Shown: positions 51,977 to 61,243 of the stretch, piece by piece | How the letters are laid out: every line of letters begins with the position of its first letter | Position numbering within the stretch: the first letter of the stretch is position 1 | Source: Thermococcus indicus | GTDB taxonomy: Archaea; Methanobacteriota_B; Thermococci; Thermococcales; Thermococcaceae | Length of the DNA: 64,000 nt | Direction: 5' to 3' | Assembly (NCBI RefSeq): GCF_006274605.1 | Contig: NZ_CP040846.1 | Location: forward strand, 124,001-188,000 | Program-made: the position numbers and the translations under genes | The notes under the pieces: model-generated | Databases searched by the model: none | The model's input: only the letters and a program-made list of their open reading frames with translations | Told to the model about the DNA's origin: nothing

Positions 51977-53005
51977 ATGTCCAGACTGATGAGTTATCTT
52001 TCCTTCCTCGTGCTGGCGCTCCTCCTGTTCTTCCCCTTAACCTCGGCCCAAGAGGTTTACGAGGTTAAGTATGCTGTGATGTCCAACGGAAGCGACGCAC
52101 TAATTCCCCTTCAGGTTCTCACCTACGAGCCATACTGTCCTCCCCTCTCGGGAATCAACTGCGCCAACGCAACCACCGGGGAGGTTCTTGGGGGAGAGGA
52201 ACATCTCTTCTACTTCAATGGCTCCCAGCTCTACTTACTTAACTTCACCCCCGCGTTCAGAGCCCTTTACCCAAACTATAGCACTCTCCTTGACCAGTCC
52301 AGGGCCCTTTACCACTACACTCTCGGCCAGTCTCTTAATGGTGCGCGCTTCATAAACGGGAGCTGGTACCTGGACCTCACGTTCTACCCTCCGATGACGC
52401 ATGTCCATGGCATCTACCTCTTCAATCCAAAAAACTTATGCATTGAGCCGGTCAATGTTAGCTGGCTTAAGCTCCCAAAGGGAAAAATCAGCGACGAGAT
52501 AAACGGCTGGCGGATTGAGCTTCAGTCCCCGAGCTTCAAAAAATGGGACTACGCGAACGTGAGCGACGTGTGGGTCACGATGAGCGAGAACGCGCTGAGG
52601 TGGTCTCCTGGCCCCACTGAAGTCGTCAATTCGAGCGTTTTTCCGATTTACTTCCTCCTCAAAAAGGAGGGCCACGTGAAGAACATCACCCTCGTTTACC
52701 TTAACATGAACGTTACAAGGGACGACTTCGTCCCGCCGAACACCCCCGTTCCAGGCTACTGGTTCCCGGACAGTGTTAAGATAGCCAACGTGACGGTCTG
52801 CGAGAAGGCGAGCGCGAACACTGGCAAGACGGGTGAGAACGTCACGGCGAATTCAACGGACACTCCTCACACCCCACCAATCAAAACCACTCCCTCTCAT
52901 CCCACCAGCACAAAAGAAAACAGCAAAATCTGCGGGCCGGGGCTTGTAACCTTGCTTGCCGTGATCCCGGTGCTCATGGGGAGGTTAAAAAGACGGGTGG
53001 AGTGA
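51977..53005 (+). CDS. Second CGP-CTERM surface protein
   Basis: 342 residues. Signal peptide with hydrophobic core YLSFLVLALLLFFPLTSA, extracellular domain with several N-x-S/T sites and four Cys in the first third (PYCPPLSGINC), Thr/Pro-rich spacer and the CGP-CTERM tail CGPGLVTLLAVIPVLMGRLKRR. Starts two bases after the previous stop. Probably one transcript with the two genes upstream. Confidence 0.8.
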   Translation: MSRLMSYLSFLVLALLLFFPLTSAQEVYEVKYAVMSNGSDALIPLQVLTYEPYCPPLSGINCANATTGEVLGGEEHLFYFNGSQLYLLNFTPAFRALYPNYSTLLDQSRALYHYTLGQSLNGARFINGSWYLDLTFYPPMTHVHGIYLFNPKNLCIEPVNVSWLKLPKGKISDEINGWRIELQSPSFKKWDYANVSDVWVTMSENALRWSPGPTEVVNSSVFPIYFLLKKEGHVKNITLVYLNMNVTRDDFVPPNTPVPGYWFPDSVKIANVTVCEKASANTGKTGENVTANSTDTPHTPPIKTTPSHPTSTKENSKICGPGLVTLLAVIPVLMGRLKRRVE

Positions 53006-53092
53006 ATCATTCCAGCCCTCGTTTAGATGGGCATCGAAAAGATTAAAAGAACTGCTCCCGAAAATTCTTCAAAGTGATGTGGGGTGGTTGCC

Positions 53093-54592
53093 ATGGAGAG
53101 CGTCTTCCAGAACGAGACGGTAAAGGAGATTCTCGGCAAGTACCGCAGGATATGGGCGATAAACCACGCCCAGAGCGTCCTTGGCTGGGACATGGAGGTC
53201 AACATGCCCGGGGAGGGAATCCTCGAGCGCTCGGTGGCCCAGGGCGAGCTTTCCGTGCTTTCTCAGGAGTTCCTCCTCAAGCCGGACTTCGTCGAGCTGG
53301 TTGAGAAAGCGAAGGGAATCGAGAACCTCAACGAGTACGAGCGCGGCGTCGTTCGCGTCCTCGACCGCTCAATAAGGATAAGCAGGGCCTTCCCGCCGGA
53401 GTTCCTCAGGGAGATGAGCGAGGTCACGAGCCAGGCCACCAAGGCCTGGGAGGAGGCAAAGAAGAGCGACGACTACTCCAAGTTCGAGCCCTGGCTCGAC
53501 AGGATAATCGACCTGGCGAAGCGCGCCGCTGAATACCTCGGCTACGAGGACGAGCCCTACGACGCTTTGCTCGACCTCTTCGAGGAAGGCCTGACCACCA
53601 GGGACGTCGAGAGGATGTTCGACAAGCTGGAGAAGGAGCTCAAGCCGCTCCTTGAGAAGATCATGGAAGAGGGTAGGGTTCCCCAGAGCCACCCGCTCGA
53701 GAAGGAGAGCTATGAGCAGGCCCAGATGGAGCGCGTGAACCGCTGGATCCTCGAGAAGTTCGGCTTCCCGCTCGGTGTCCGCTCAAGGCTTGACGTTTCA
53801 GCTCACCCCTTCACGACCGAGTTTGGGATAAGGGACGTTAGGATAACCACCCGCTACGAGGGCTACGACTTCAGAATGACCGTCCTCAGCACCGTCCACG
53901 AGTTCGGCCATGCCCTCTACGAACTCCAGCAGGACGAGAGGTTCATGTTCAGCCCGATAGTCGGTGGAGTGAGCCTCGGAATCCACGAGAGCCAGAGCAG
54001 GTTCTGGGAGAACATCATCGGCCGCTCCAGGGAGTTCGCCGAGCTGATATACCCGACCCTCAGGGAGAACCTGCCCTTCATGGCCAACTACACGCCCGAG
54101 GACGTTTACCTATACTTCAACATGGTCAGGCCCGACTTCATAAGGACCGAGGCCGATGTGGTGACCTACAACTTCCACATCCTGCTCCGCTTCAAGCTAG
54201 AAAGAATGATGCTCAACGAGGGTGTTAAAGCCAGAGACCTCCCCGAGCTCTGGAACGACGAGATGGAGAACCTCCTCGGCATAATGCCGAAGACCTACCG
54301 TGAGGGAATCCTCCAGGACATCCACTGGGCCCACGGAACGGTCGGCTACTTCCCGACCTACAGCATAGGAACGCTCCTCTCAGCCCAGCTCTACTACCAT
54401 ATGAAGAAGGACATCCCGGACTTCGAGGAGAAGGTTGCAAAGGCCGAGTTCGACCCGATAAAGGCCTGGCTCCGCGAGAGGATCCACAGGCACGGAAGCA
54501 TCTACCCGCCGAAGGAGCTCCTCAGGAAGGCCATCGGCGAGGAGCTGAACCCGGACTACTTCATCAGGTGGGTGAAGGAGAGGTATCTGTGA
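53093..54592 (+). CDS. M32-family thermostable carboxypeptidase (Taq type)
   Basis: 499 residues from ATG 53093 (GGGGTGGT upstream). Zn-binding HEFGH within VLSTVHEFGHALYELQ (about residue 270) and the downstream HESQSRFWEN that supplies the third ligand identify M32. DMRLTTRYEG-like and YTPEDVYLYFNMVRPDFIRTEAD segments are family-conserved. Cytoplasmic, removes C-terminal residues, important for peptide fermentation. Pyrococcus and Thermus homologues are about 500 residues. Confidence 0.95.
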   Translation: MESVFQNETVKEILGKYRRIWAINHAQSVLGWDMEVNMPGEGILERSVAQGELSVLSQEFLLKPDFVELVEKAKGIENLNEYERGVVRVLDRSIRISRAFPPEFLREMSEVTSQATKAWEEAKKSDDYSKFEPWLDRIIDLAKRAAEYLGYEDEPYDALLDLFEEGLTTRDVERMFDKLEKELKPLLEKIMEEGRVPQSHPLEKESYEQAQMERVNRWILEKFGFPLGVRSRLDVSAHPFTTEFGIRDVRITTRYEGYDFRMTVLSTVHEFGHALYELQQDERFMFSPIVGGVSLGIHESQSRFWENIIGRSREFAELIYPTLRENLPFMANYTPEDVYLYFNMVRPDFIRTEADVVTYNFHILLRFKLERMMLNEGVKARDLPELWNDEMENLLGIMPKTYREGILQDIHWAHGTVGYFPTYSIGTLLSAQLYYHMKKDIPDFEEKVAKAEFDPIKAWLRERIHRHGSIYPPKELLRKAIGEELNPDYFIRWVKERYL

Positions 54593-54593
54593 T

Positions 54594-54941
54594 TCAGAGC
54601 TTTGCCACTCTTATTTTATCTTCATGAACGCTCACGATTTTTCCTTTGAAGTCAATATCCAGCCCTAAGACTGCACGGAGTTTTGAGTAAATGTACTCAA
54701 TGCTCTTCGGTGGAAACCTCAGAAGGATAAGTCCGGGAATTGTGATGCTCTCAACAAAAATAATCATTCCAAAATCTTTGTCGAACGTTATAAGGATTCT
54801 GTCCTCCCTGTTGGCAATCTGGGCAACTTCCTCGTCAGTTATGCCTCTCTTGACTTCGTAGATGGATGTTATGTCAAAACTCTCTGCTCTTAAGCGTTTG
54901 ACAACAGGATAGGGTATGTTCTCGTCAGCCAGAAACTTCAA
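54594..54941 (-). CDS. DUF5615 PIN-like protein, putative toxin
   Basis: 115 residues. KFLADENIPYPVVKRLR and ILITFDKDFGMIIF give the Asp residues of a PIN-like (Mut7-C type) fold. DUF5615 proteins are predicted RNases, commonly paired with DUF433 genes. It overlaps the upstream DUF433 gene by 17 bases, as is typical for toxin-antitoxin pairs. Confidence 0.85.
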   Translation of the reverse strand: MKFLADENIPYPVVKRLRAESFDITSIYEVKRGITDEEVAQIANREDRILITFDKDFGMIIFVESITIPGLILLRFPPKSIEYIYSKLRAVLGLDIDFKGKIVSVHEDKIRVAKL

Positions 54942-55155
54942 CGTACTGCTCCTCCTTTAATATCATACTGGCGTACCTTATAGCCGCGAGTATGTCCTCT
55001 TTTGTCAGCTGAGGGTAGCTCTCAAGTATCTCCTCAAAGCTCCAACCGTTGGCGAGGAGCTCCAGTATGAGGTAAACCGGAATCCTTGTCCCCTTTATCA
55101 CGGGCTTTCCGCCCATCTTCTTGGGATCTATCTCTATTCTTTCGTCAATCATCAT
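54925..55155 (-). CDS. DUF433 protein, putative antitoxin
   Basis: 76 residues (ATG 55155 or 55152). MGGKPVIKGTRIPVYLILELLANGWSFEEILESYP with KEDILAAIRYAS is the standard DUF433 helix-turn-helix-like domain. First gene of the pair with the DUF5615 gene; it may repress its own promoter. Confidence 0.88.
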   Translation of the reverse strand: MMIDERIEIDPKKMGGKPVIKGTRIPVYLILELLANGWSFEEILESYPQLTKEDILAAIRYASMILKEEQYVEVSG

Positions 55156-55236
55156 ATTCCTATCTTGGGGGTGGAGCTTAAAACGGTTTCCGCAACTCCC
55201 TTAAACCTCAACCCCAAGTTTTCGCTGGTGACAGGC

Positions 55237-55374
55237 TTGGAGGAGAACCGCTGGGTGCTTGAGAAAATCTTTGGAATCCTGAGCGAGGAGGAGTATAAAG
55301 CCACCCTGGAGGCTCTTGAAGATGTTGAGAGGAGCTTTGAGGAGTGGGAGCACCGGCTCAGGAACTCACCCTAA
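55237..55374 (+). CDS. Small hypothetical protein
   Basis: About 45 residues from TTG 55237, helical and charged (LEKIFGILSEEEYKATLEAL, VERSFEEWEHRLR). GGTGAC lies seven bases before the TTG, and a TATA-like CTTAAAC is at about 55200. A longer frame back to 55165 would overlap the promoter. Overlaps the ASCH gene's end by nine bases. No family recognised. Confidence 0.45.
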   Translation: MEENRWVLEKIFGILSEEEYKATLEALEDVERSFEEWEHRLRNSP

Positions 55375-55716
55375 CGGTTCCCCAACCCACGCCACCGGCT
55401 CGACCTCTATCGCCGCCACCCCGTACTTCCTCTCCTTCTCCTCAGAGTAGAAGCGCCTGTAGACCTTAACGCCCTCCTCGATGCTCTCAACTCCGGGGAG
55501 AACGTTCTCAAGGCCCTCCTTCTCCAGCATCTCCATGAACGACGAGTAGACCCTCACGTCCTTCACGACGCATACCAGCTTGTTCTCGAAGACTATCTCG
55601 TCCCCCGGTTTTATCCCCTGCCTCTTCTCGTCGTATAAGCGGCCTTCAATCCTCTTCCTCCCCTCGGCTATCGCCTTGAGGTACTCCTCTTGGAGGCCCA
55701 TCTTCCACCTTGCCAT
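55366..55716 (-). CDS. ASCH-domain protein
   Basis: 116 residues. MGLQEEYLKAIAEGRKRIEGRLY, KPGDEIVFEN and a C-terminal VAAIEVEPV strand fit the ASCH beta-barrel, related to PUA and thought to bind RNA or modified nucleosides (bacterial YqfB hydrolyses N4-acetylcytidine). The EGR motif is typical. Nine bases after the downstream-encoded flavoprotein gene, so likely cotranscribed. Confidence 0.85.
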   Translation of the reverse strand: MARWKMGLQEEYLKAIAEGRKRIEGRLYDEKRQGIKPGDEIVFENKLVCVVKDVRVYSSFMEMLEKEGLENVLPGVESIEEGVKVYRRFYSEEKERKYGVAAIEVEPVAWVGEPLG

Positions 55717-55725
55717 TCTCTCACC

Positions 55726-56838
55726 TCACACGAGGTAGCGAACGATGCTCGGGCTTATCCTTATTAGCTTTGCGAGGAGTTTCGGCCTCCTGAGTATCGC
55801 CTTCGCGGTCTTCACGTGGTCGTCGAAGTCCGCCTGGCTCTCTATGACCTCCCTCGCCTCCGCGCTTCCGAGGACCTCGAAGACCCTCTCGATATCCTCC
55901 TGGCTCATCCCCCTGAATATCTTCCTGAAGCGCAGTCCGAAGCTTATCTGGTTCTTGATCGCCCCGCAGAGCTTTTCATAGCTCTCGGGCTTCCCGGTCA
56001 GGAGGGCTTCCCTGAGGGCACGGGCGCAGAGCATCCCGAAGACGATTCCCCCCGCGGTGGTCGGCTTTATCTGCAGCGCCGCGTCCCCGAGCAGCGCCAC
56101 GTTGCCCCTCACCCACGGCTTTCTCCAGCCAAAACCAACCGAACCCGCCTTGAACTCGACTATTGAAGTGGGCTTGAGCATCCTCACCCTGAGAAAGCGG
56201 TTGAGGGCCTCGATGCTCCCGAGTGTTCCGACTCTAGCTAGCCCCTCGTTCACCGGCGCCACCCACATGAAGAAGTCCCCGTTCATGTCCTTGTTAACCC
56301 AGACCTCGACGAAATCCCGCCTGAACTCGCCAACGACCTCGACCTCGTAGCCGCTCAGGAACTCGGCCATGGCTTTGGCCCCGATGGCCTTGGCAACGGC
56401 GCTGTTAACGCCGTCCGCCCCGACGTAGAAGTCCGCCCCAATCTCAAGCCTCTCCCCCAGGTGCTGGAGCACGGCTTTTCCGTTCCTGAACCCCTTGAAA
56501 GTCGTGGCCATGTAGTAATCCACGCCCTTCCTGACGGCCCTCTCAGCGAGGCTCTTCTCCAGGGCTTTCCTGTCCACCAGGTACGCCTGGGGGGTTTTCC
56601 TCTCTATCTCGAAGCTCTGGATCCGTGAGTAAAAAACGGCCCCGCGGAGTTCGTTCAGTACGGCCTCCTCCGGGAGGCCAAGCCTCTCGTAGTTAGCCGC
56701 CCCGATGATGCCCGTGCAGGCTTTGCCTCCAAATGCACCCTTCTTTTCGACCACGGCAACGCTGAAGTCCCTGGCGAGCAGGTTCGCGAGGTAGTTGCCC
56801 GAGGGCCCGCCGCCGATGATGAGAACATCGTACTTCAT
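55726..56838 (-). CDS. Geranylgeranyl reductase-like FAD-dependent oxidoreductase
   Basis: 370 residues from ATG 56838 (GGGGTGAGG upstream). FAD-binding KYDVLIIGGGPSGNYLANLLA, CTGIIG, FYVGADGVNSAVAKAIG and GNVALLGDAALQIKPTTAGGIVFGM are those of the GGR family, which saturates isoprenoid chains of archaeal lipids or related substrates. Smaller than the main digeranylgeranylglycerophospholipid reductase, so the exact substrate is uncertain. Confidence 0.85.
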   Translation of the reverse strand: MKYDVLIIGGGPSGNYLANLLARDFSVAVVEKKGAFGGKACTGIIGAANYERLGLPEEAVLNELRGAVFYSRIQSFEIERKTPQAYLVDRKALEKSLAERAVRKGVDYYMATTFKGFRNGKAVLQHLGERLEIGADFYVGADGVNSAVAKAIGAKAMAEFLSGYEVEVVGEFRRDFVEVWVNKDMNGDFFMWVAPVNEGLARVGTLGSIEALNRFLRVRMLKPTSIVEFKAGSVGFGWRKPWVRGNVALLGDAALQIKPTTAGGIVFGMLCARALREALLTGKPESYEKLCGAIKNQISFGLRFRKIFRGMSQEDIERVFEVLGSAEAREVIESQADFDDHVKTAKAILRRPKLLAKLIRISPSIVRYLV

Positions 56839-56899
56839 CCTCACCCCTCGTCCGAAGTAGTTTTTAAACCCTAAAAACCTAACCTTCCCGGTGATTGGA

Positions 56900-57502
56900 A
56901 TGAAGGTTCTCATAACGGGTTTTGAGCCCTTTGGGGGAGAGGAGATAAACCCGTCGTGGGAGGCCGTTGAGAGGCTTCCGGAGAACATAGGCGGGGCGAG
57001 GCTGATAAAACACCGGCTGCCGGTGACCTTCAGGGGAGTCAGGGAGATTCTGCCGAGGCTCATCGTGGAGGAAAGGCCGGACGTGGTCATCTTAACCGGC
57101 CAGGCCGGTGGTAGGCCGAACGTAACCGTTGAGAGGGTCGCGATAAACGTGATGGACAGCAAGATGCCGGACAACGAGGGCTTTGCTCCCGAGGACGAGC
57201 CGGTCTTTGAGGACGCCCCGGCCGCGTACTTTGCGACCCTCCCTGTAAAGGCCATCGTTGCTGCCCTCAGGAGGAAGAACATACCGGCCGGGGTTTCAAA
57301 CACTGCCGGAACGTACGTCTGCAACGCGGCTATGTTCACCGCCCTGCACACGATAGCCGTCGCTGGAATGGAAACCAGAGCCGGCTTCATCCACGTGCCC
57401 TTTATCCACGAGCAGGCCCTGGAAAAGCCGAGGCCCTCTATGGCCCTGGAAACCGTAACGCGGGCATTTGAGGTCGCCGTTAGGACCTCGCTTGAGGTCT
57501 GA
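56900..57502 (+). CDS. pcp: Pyrrolidone-carboxylate peptidase (pyroglutamyl peptidase I)
   Basis: 200 residues from ATG 56900 (CCGGTGATTG upstream). C15 cysteine peptidase removing N-terminal pyroglutamate. TGFEPFGGEEINPSWEAV start, GQAGGRPNVTVERVAIN (catalytic Glu region), SNTAGTYVCNAAMF (catalytic Cys) and HVPFIHEQ (catalytic His). Cytosolic tetramer in Thermococcales. Divergent from the flavoprotein gene. Confidence 0.96.
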   Translation: MKVLITGFEPFGGEEINPSWEAVERLPENIGGARLIKHRLPVTFRGVREILPRLIVEERPDVVILTGQAGGRPNVTVERVAINVMDSKMPDNEGFAPEDEPVFEDAPAAYFATLPVKAIVAALRRKNIPAGVSNTAGTYVCNAAMFTALHTIAVAGMETRAGFIHVPFIHEQALEKPRPSMALETVTRAFEVAVRTSLEV

Positions 57503-57541
57503 AACCTTTTTAAATCCTCTTTCCTACCCCCTACAAAGCCC

Positions 57542-59560
57542 ATGAGGGTGAGGCCTATTCTAATCCTCGGCATTGACGTGATAAGTGAGAACCCCAAGAG
57601 GTTCGCGGTGGTGAGCTGGTTCAACGGCAGGCTTGAGCGGAAGGGGGAGTTCACGCTATACCGTCTTATTCGCTTCATCCAGTCCAAGAGGCCCGACATA
57701 GTGGCCATGGACAGCGTTACCGAGCTGGGCGATGACCTGAGGAAGTTTCTCCGCGCCCTTCCGAGCGGGACGAAGCTGGTTCAGGTTACCGGCCGTCCGG
57801 GTGAGCAGAGGAGCTTGCAGAGCCTCGCGAAGGAGCACGGCATAAGGGCCTTTGATAGGTTCGACCCCTACGAGGAGGCCAAGCTTTCCGCACTCCTCGC
57901 GAGCAAGGGGGTCGGCTACGAGGTTCTCGCCTTCGAGGACGAGGTGATAATCAAGGTAACCCGGGGGAGGAGCCACGGAAAGGGCGGCTGGAGCCAGGAC
58001 AGGTACAGGAAGAGGGTTCACAACCTCGTTCGGGACAAGGTGAGGGAGATAGAGGACAGGCTCAGAAGGGCGGACATACCCTTTGACCTTGAAACGGAGG
58101 AAAAGGACTACGGCCTGGCCAGGGGGGAGTTCCGGGTCTACGCTTCCAGGGAGGAGCTGGCCGGCCTTATAAAGCCCACCCGCGGCGGGGACGTTGAGGT
58201 GAGGATTCAGCCCGTCGAAAGGGCTGAGCTCGGCTTCGCCCCCCTGAAAGGGGAGGAGGCGATACGGGAGAGGATGAGCATCATAGTCGGCATAGACCCC
58301 GGCATAACGGTGGGCATAGCCGCCATAGACCTCGACGGGAACATCGTGGCCCTCCACAGCGAGAGGAACATGCCGGTCGGCGAGGTCTTCCGCTTCATCA
58401 GCGAGGTCGGTCACCCGGTCATCGTTGCCACCGACGTCTCCCCCGCCCCTGGCTTCGTCGAGAAGATAGCCCGCTCCTTCAAGGCGAACCTGTTCGTTCC
58501 CAGGGAGAGCCTCCGCGTTCAGGACAAGAACGAACTGCTGAGGGACCTCGGAATAACCGTCGAGGATGACCACCAGCGCGACGCCTTGGCGGCCGCCTAC
58601 AAGGCATACCTCCGGCTGAAGCCGAAGCTGGAACACATCGATGCCAAACTGCGCGAGGCCGGTCTGATAAAGAAGTCCGACGAGGTAAAGGCCCTTGTCA
58701 TACAGGGATACAACCTCGGGGAAGCCATGCAAAGGGTTACCCTCCGCGAGAGGCCGAGGGAGGAGGAGAAGCCCGGGGAGGCCAGAAGGCAGGGCCCGGA
58801 CGTTGAGCACTACCTCAGGAGAATCCGCGAGCTTGAGAGGAGGATCGAGTTCCTGGAGAGGGAAAACCGGGAGCTTAAGGGGATCATCCGTGAGCAGAGG
58901 AAGACCATAGGCAGGCTCGAGAGGAAGCTCGTCGATTACGACGAGGAAATCAGGCGGAAGGTTCTCCGCGAGAGGGAGCTTGAGGCCAAGGTGAAGCGCA
59001 TCGAAACCCTTGAGAGACAGCTGAGGGAGGCCAAGGCGGTCATAGAGCGCCTGAGCAGGGACCTGGTGCAGGTAAAGCGCATGAACGTCGTGGAGCTTCG
59101 CGGTAGCGCGGTTCCGCTCAAGGTGATGGAGGTTCTGAGCTGGCGCGAGCTTGAGAGGATTGAGCGTGAGGTCGGGTTGAGGAGGGGTGATGTGCTCTTC
59201 GTGATAAATCCGGCCGGGGCGGGGAGGGCCATAGCAGGGGAGCTGGTTGAGAAGGGGATAAAGGCGCTCATCACCGAGAAGCCCCTTCCGGAGCCGGTGA
59301 GGGAGGTTCTCCGCGAGGCCCACGTGCCATTCTTCACGGGCGAAGAGCTTGACGTCAAGCGCGTCGATGAGTTCGCGGTGGTTGAGCGGGAGACCCTGGA
59401 GAGGGCCATCGATGGGCTCCTGGAGAAGTGGAAAGCGGAGGACGAGGAGAGGGAGGTCGAGCGGATGCTCCGCCTGGTTGAGGAGTACCGGCTGGAGAGG
59501 AAGAAGGAGCTGAAAAGGAAGGCCGAGGAGGAGTCAAAAACGGAACATCGGAATGCTTAA
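57542..59560 (+). CDS. DUF460-family protein with two RNase H-like domains
   Basis: 672 residues. N-terminal RNase H-like region (LGIDVISENPKRFAVVSW, VAMDSVTELG), a middle part, then a second one with IIVGIDPGITVGIAAIDLDG, ATDVSPAP and EDDHQRDALAAAYKAY, giving D...D...D/DD triads like RuvC/YqgF. Residues about 410-510 are a long coiled coil (EHYLRRIRELERRIEFLERE). Conserved archaeal DUF460; role in nucleic-acid processing is suspected. ATG 57542. Confidence 0.88.
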   Translation: MRVRPILILGIDVISENPKRFAVVSWFNGRLERKGEFTLYRLIRFIQSKRPDIVAMDSVTELGDDLRKFLRALPSGTKLVQVTGRPGEQRSLQSLAKEHGIRAFDRFDPYEEAKLSALLASKGVGYEVLAFEDEVIIKVTRGRSHGKGGWSQDRYRKRVHNLVRDKVREIEDRLRRADIPFDLETEEKDYGLARGEFRVYASREELAGLIKPTRGGDVEVRIQPVERAELGFAPLKGEEAIRERMSIIVGIDPGITVGIAAIDLDGNIVALHSERNMPVGEVFRFISEVGHPVIVATDVSPAPGFVEKIARSFKANLFVPRESLRVQDKNELLRDLGITVEDDHQRDALAAAYKAYLRLKPKLEHIDAKLREAGLIKKSDEVKALVIQGYNLGEAMQRVTLRERPREEEKPGEARRQGPDVEHYLRRIRELERRIEFLERENRELKGIIREQRKTIGRLERKLVDYDEEIRRKVLRERELEAKVKRIETLERQLREAKAVIERLSRDLVQVKRMNVVELRGSAVPLKVMEVLSWRELERIEREVGLRRGDVLFVINPAGAGRAIAGELVEKGIKALITEKPLPEPVREVLREAHVPFFTGEELDVKRVDEFAVVERETLERAIDGLLEKWKAEDEEREVERMLRLVEEYRLERKKELKRKAEEESKTEHRNA

Positions 59561-59581
59561 GTAGTTTGAAAATCGCCGGGG

Positions 59582-60196
59582 GTGTTGAGTATAAACCTGG
59601 AAGAAAAGACAGTTCTGGTATCAATGTCCGTGCTCGTCATCGGATTTTTCACCGGCCTCTATTATCGAAGGGTTGACCACATACTGAGGACTTCGTGGAT
59701 GATGGCCTACCTCCTCGCCGTCCTCTGGCTTCCCCGGAAGCACAAACGGCAGAGTGGAACCCTCGGAGTCCTTCTCAGCCCCTTCTACAATGAGGGCATC
59801 ACCGCCATAACATCGGTTTTTCTCGCCGTTCACGCGTCCCTGGTAAACGTTCCGTTCACGAGCATTGACCTCTTCAACGTGGCCTTCCGGGACGTGGACA
59901 TGATAAGCCACTTCCTCGGCGGACTCGTCATCTGGCTCTTCCTCGTGAGCATCCTCAGGGGGCTTTTAACAGAGACCCCGTGGAGGAGGGTTCTCATCCA
60001 CTCCTTCACGCTCCTGCTGGTAATAGGGGTGGGCTGGGAGGTAGCCGAGTGGGCGGGAAGTCACTTCACGGAGGGCATACTGAAGGAAACGACGCAGAAC
60101 AAGGTGAGGGACGTCCTGATGGAACAGCTGGGCGCCCTCTTCGGCCTCTGGATGGTCACGAAGAAGGGCTATCCTTTCAGTCCCCGGCGGGGATGA
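59582..60196 (+). CDS. Multi-pass membrane protein
   Basis: About 204 residues from GTG 59582 (ATG 59624 is an alternative). Five or six helices. Conserved-looking polar motifs within membranes: DMISHFLGGLVIW and GWEVAEWAGSHF, then DVLMEQLGALFGLWM, a layout seen in DUF2238/VanZ-like families. Ends by overlapping the convergent regulator gene by 20 bases. Confidence 0.7.
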   Translation: MLSINLEEKTVLVSMSVLVIGFFTGLYYRRVDHILRTSWMMAYLLAVLWLPRKHKRQSGTLGVLLSPFYNEGITAITSVFLAVHASLVNVPFTSIDLFNVAFRDVDMISHFLGGLVIWLFLVSILRGLLTETPWRRVLIHSFTLLLVIGVGWEVAEWAGSHFTEGILKETTQNKVRDVLMEQLGALFGLWMVTKKGYPFSPRRG

Positions 60197-60485
60197 GTGA
60201 TAGGATCTTTTTTAAGGCCCTCAGGTACTCCCCGGTTTCCTTTGCTCCCTTCTCCGTTATCCTAACGGCCGTCCTGGGTCTGTCGGCGAAGACCTTGTAG
60301 AGCTCGATGTAGCCGGCCTTTTCAAGGGCCTTAAGGTGTGAGTCGAGGTTTCCCGGCGTTACCTCGAGCACCTCCAGGAGGTCCCTGAAGAGGGCCTTAC
60401 CCCTTGGCAGGAGGTAGAGCATTATTCCTAGCCTTATCGGGTTGCCCAGGACATGGTTCCTGCTCAGCTCCCGCAGGGCTTCCAT
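60177..60485 (-). CDS. Winged-helix transcriptional regulator
   Basis: 102 residues. Single winged helix (VLGNPIRLGIMLYLLPRGKA, LEVTPGNLDSHLKALEKAGYIE) with a C-terminal helix, matching the wHTH_31 'transcriptional regulator' type. Four bases after the membrane protein gene upstream (60490), an arrangement common for small regulator/membrane pairs; it probably controls that operon. Confidence 0.85.
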   Translation of the reverse strand: MEALRELSRNHVLGNPIRLGIMLYLLPRGKALFRDLLEVLEVTPGNLDSHLKALEKAGYIELYKVFADRPRTAVRITEKGAKETGEYLRALKKILSLIPAGD

Positions 60486-60489
60486 GCTA

Positions 60490-61104
60490 TCACCGCTCTA
60501 TTGCCCTGAAGGCCGAGTGGAGGTACCACATCACGGTAAGGGTGAACCCCAGTCCCACGATGAAGCCCGCCCAGGCCATCGCCCCGGCTTCCATCCTCAT
60601 TGCAATGGGTATTCCAGTGGCGGGGATAAGAAAAGCCGGAATTATTTCACGCTCGGCTCCCCCGTATCTGGCAAAAACCAGCCACATGGCGAACACCGAG
60701 AATGCTATGAAGCTTAGAAACCCCATGGCCAGGCTCGCTTCGGCGTTCACCCCGAGGTGCATCCCTGGAACAACGCCCCATCCAAGGATTATTCCCGCAA
60801 TCCAGGAAAGGGCTATTAAGATCCCGCCGAAGGTCGATGCTTCGGCTTCCCTGCCGGTAACCCTTCCCAGCTTTTGAAGGCGCTTCCACACCCTTCCGGT
60901 GAATCCCATTGCCACCACAAAAGCTACCGGCCAGTAGACCAGGTTGAACTGCCAGGAAGGTCTGAACACACCTATGATGACGTAGTAGAACAGCATCACC
61001 GAGAGCCAGGCCCCAAAGTTCATCGCCCCGTACATCTTTCCCGCCGCTATCAGCTTGCCCTCGACCCTCTCCAGAACGGTCTTCAACTCCCTAACTTCTT
61101 CCAT
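60490..61104 (-). CDS. Membrane protein paired with the winged-helix regulator
   Basis: 204 residues. Short soluble helix (EEVRELKTVLERVEGKLIAAG) then six helices arranged as three pairs. Family not recognised. ATG 61104 follows a GGTGATACC sequence on the minus strand. First gene of the two-gene operon with 60177. Confidence 0.75.
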   Translation of the reverse strand: MEEVRELKTVLERVEGKLIAAGKMYGAMNFGAWLSVMLFYYVIIGVFRPSWQFNLVYWPVAFVVAMGFTGRVWKRLQKLGRVTGREAEASTFGGILIALSWIAGIILGWGVVPGMHLGVNAEASLAMGFLSFIAFSVFAMWLVFARYGGAEREIIPAFLIPATGIPIAMRMEAGAMAWAGFIVGLGFTLTVMWYLHSAFRAIER

Positions 61105-61243
61105 GGTATCACCATTTATAGATGGAACGGCCGGCTATTTATAACGTGAGGTTTTTCTGAATCGCAGAACATCCCCAACTTTGATACAGAAAGTGAAGAA
61201 TAGTTTTAAATACAGCATTAAATAAAACATATTGGGTGATACC

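Noticed and set aside
57656-59323. Very long open frame antisense to the DUF460 gene
   Set aside because: Shadow of codon bias in a G+C-rich coding region; the plus-strand protein has clear motifs and proper start.
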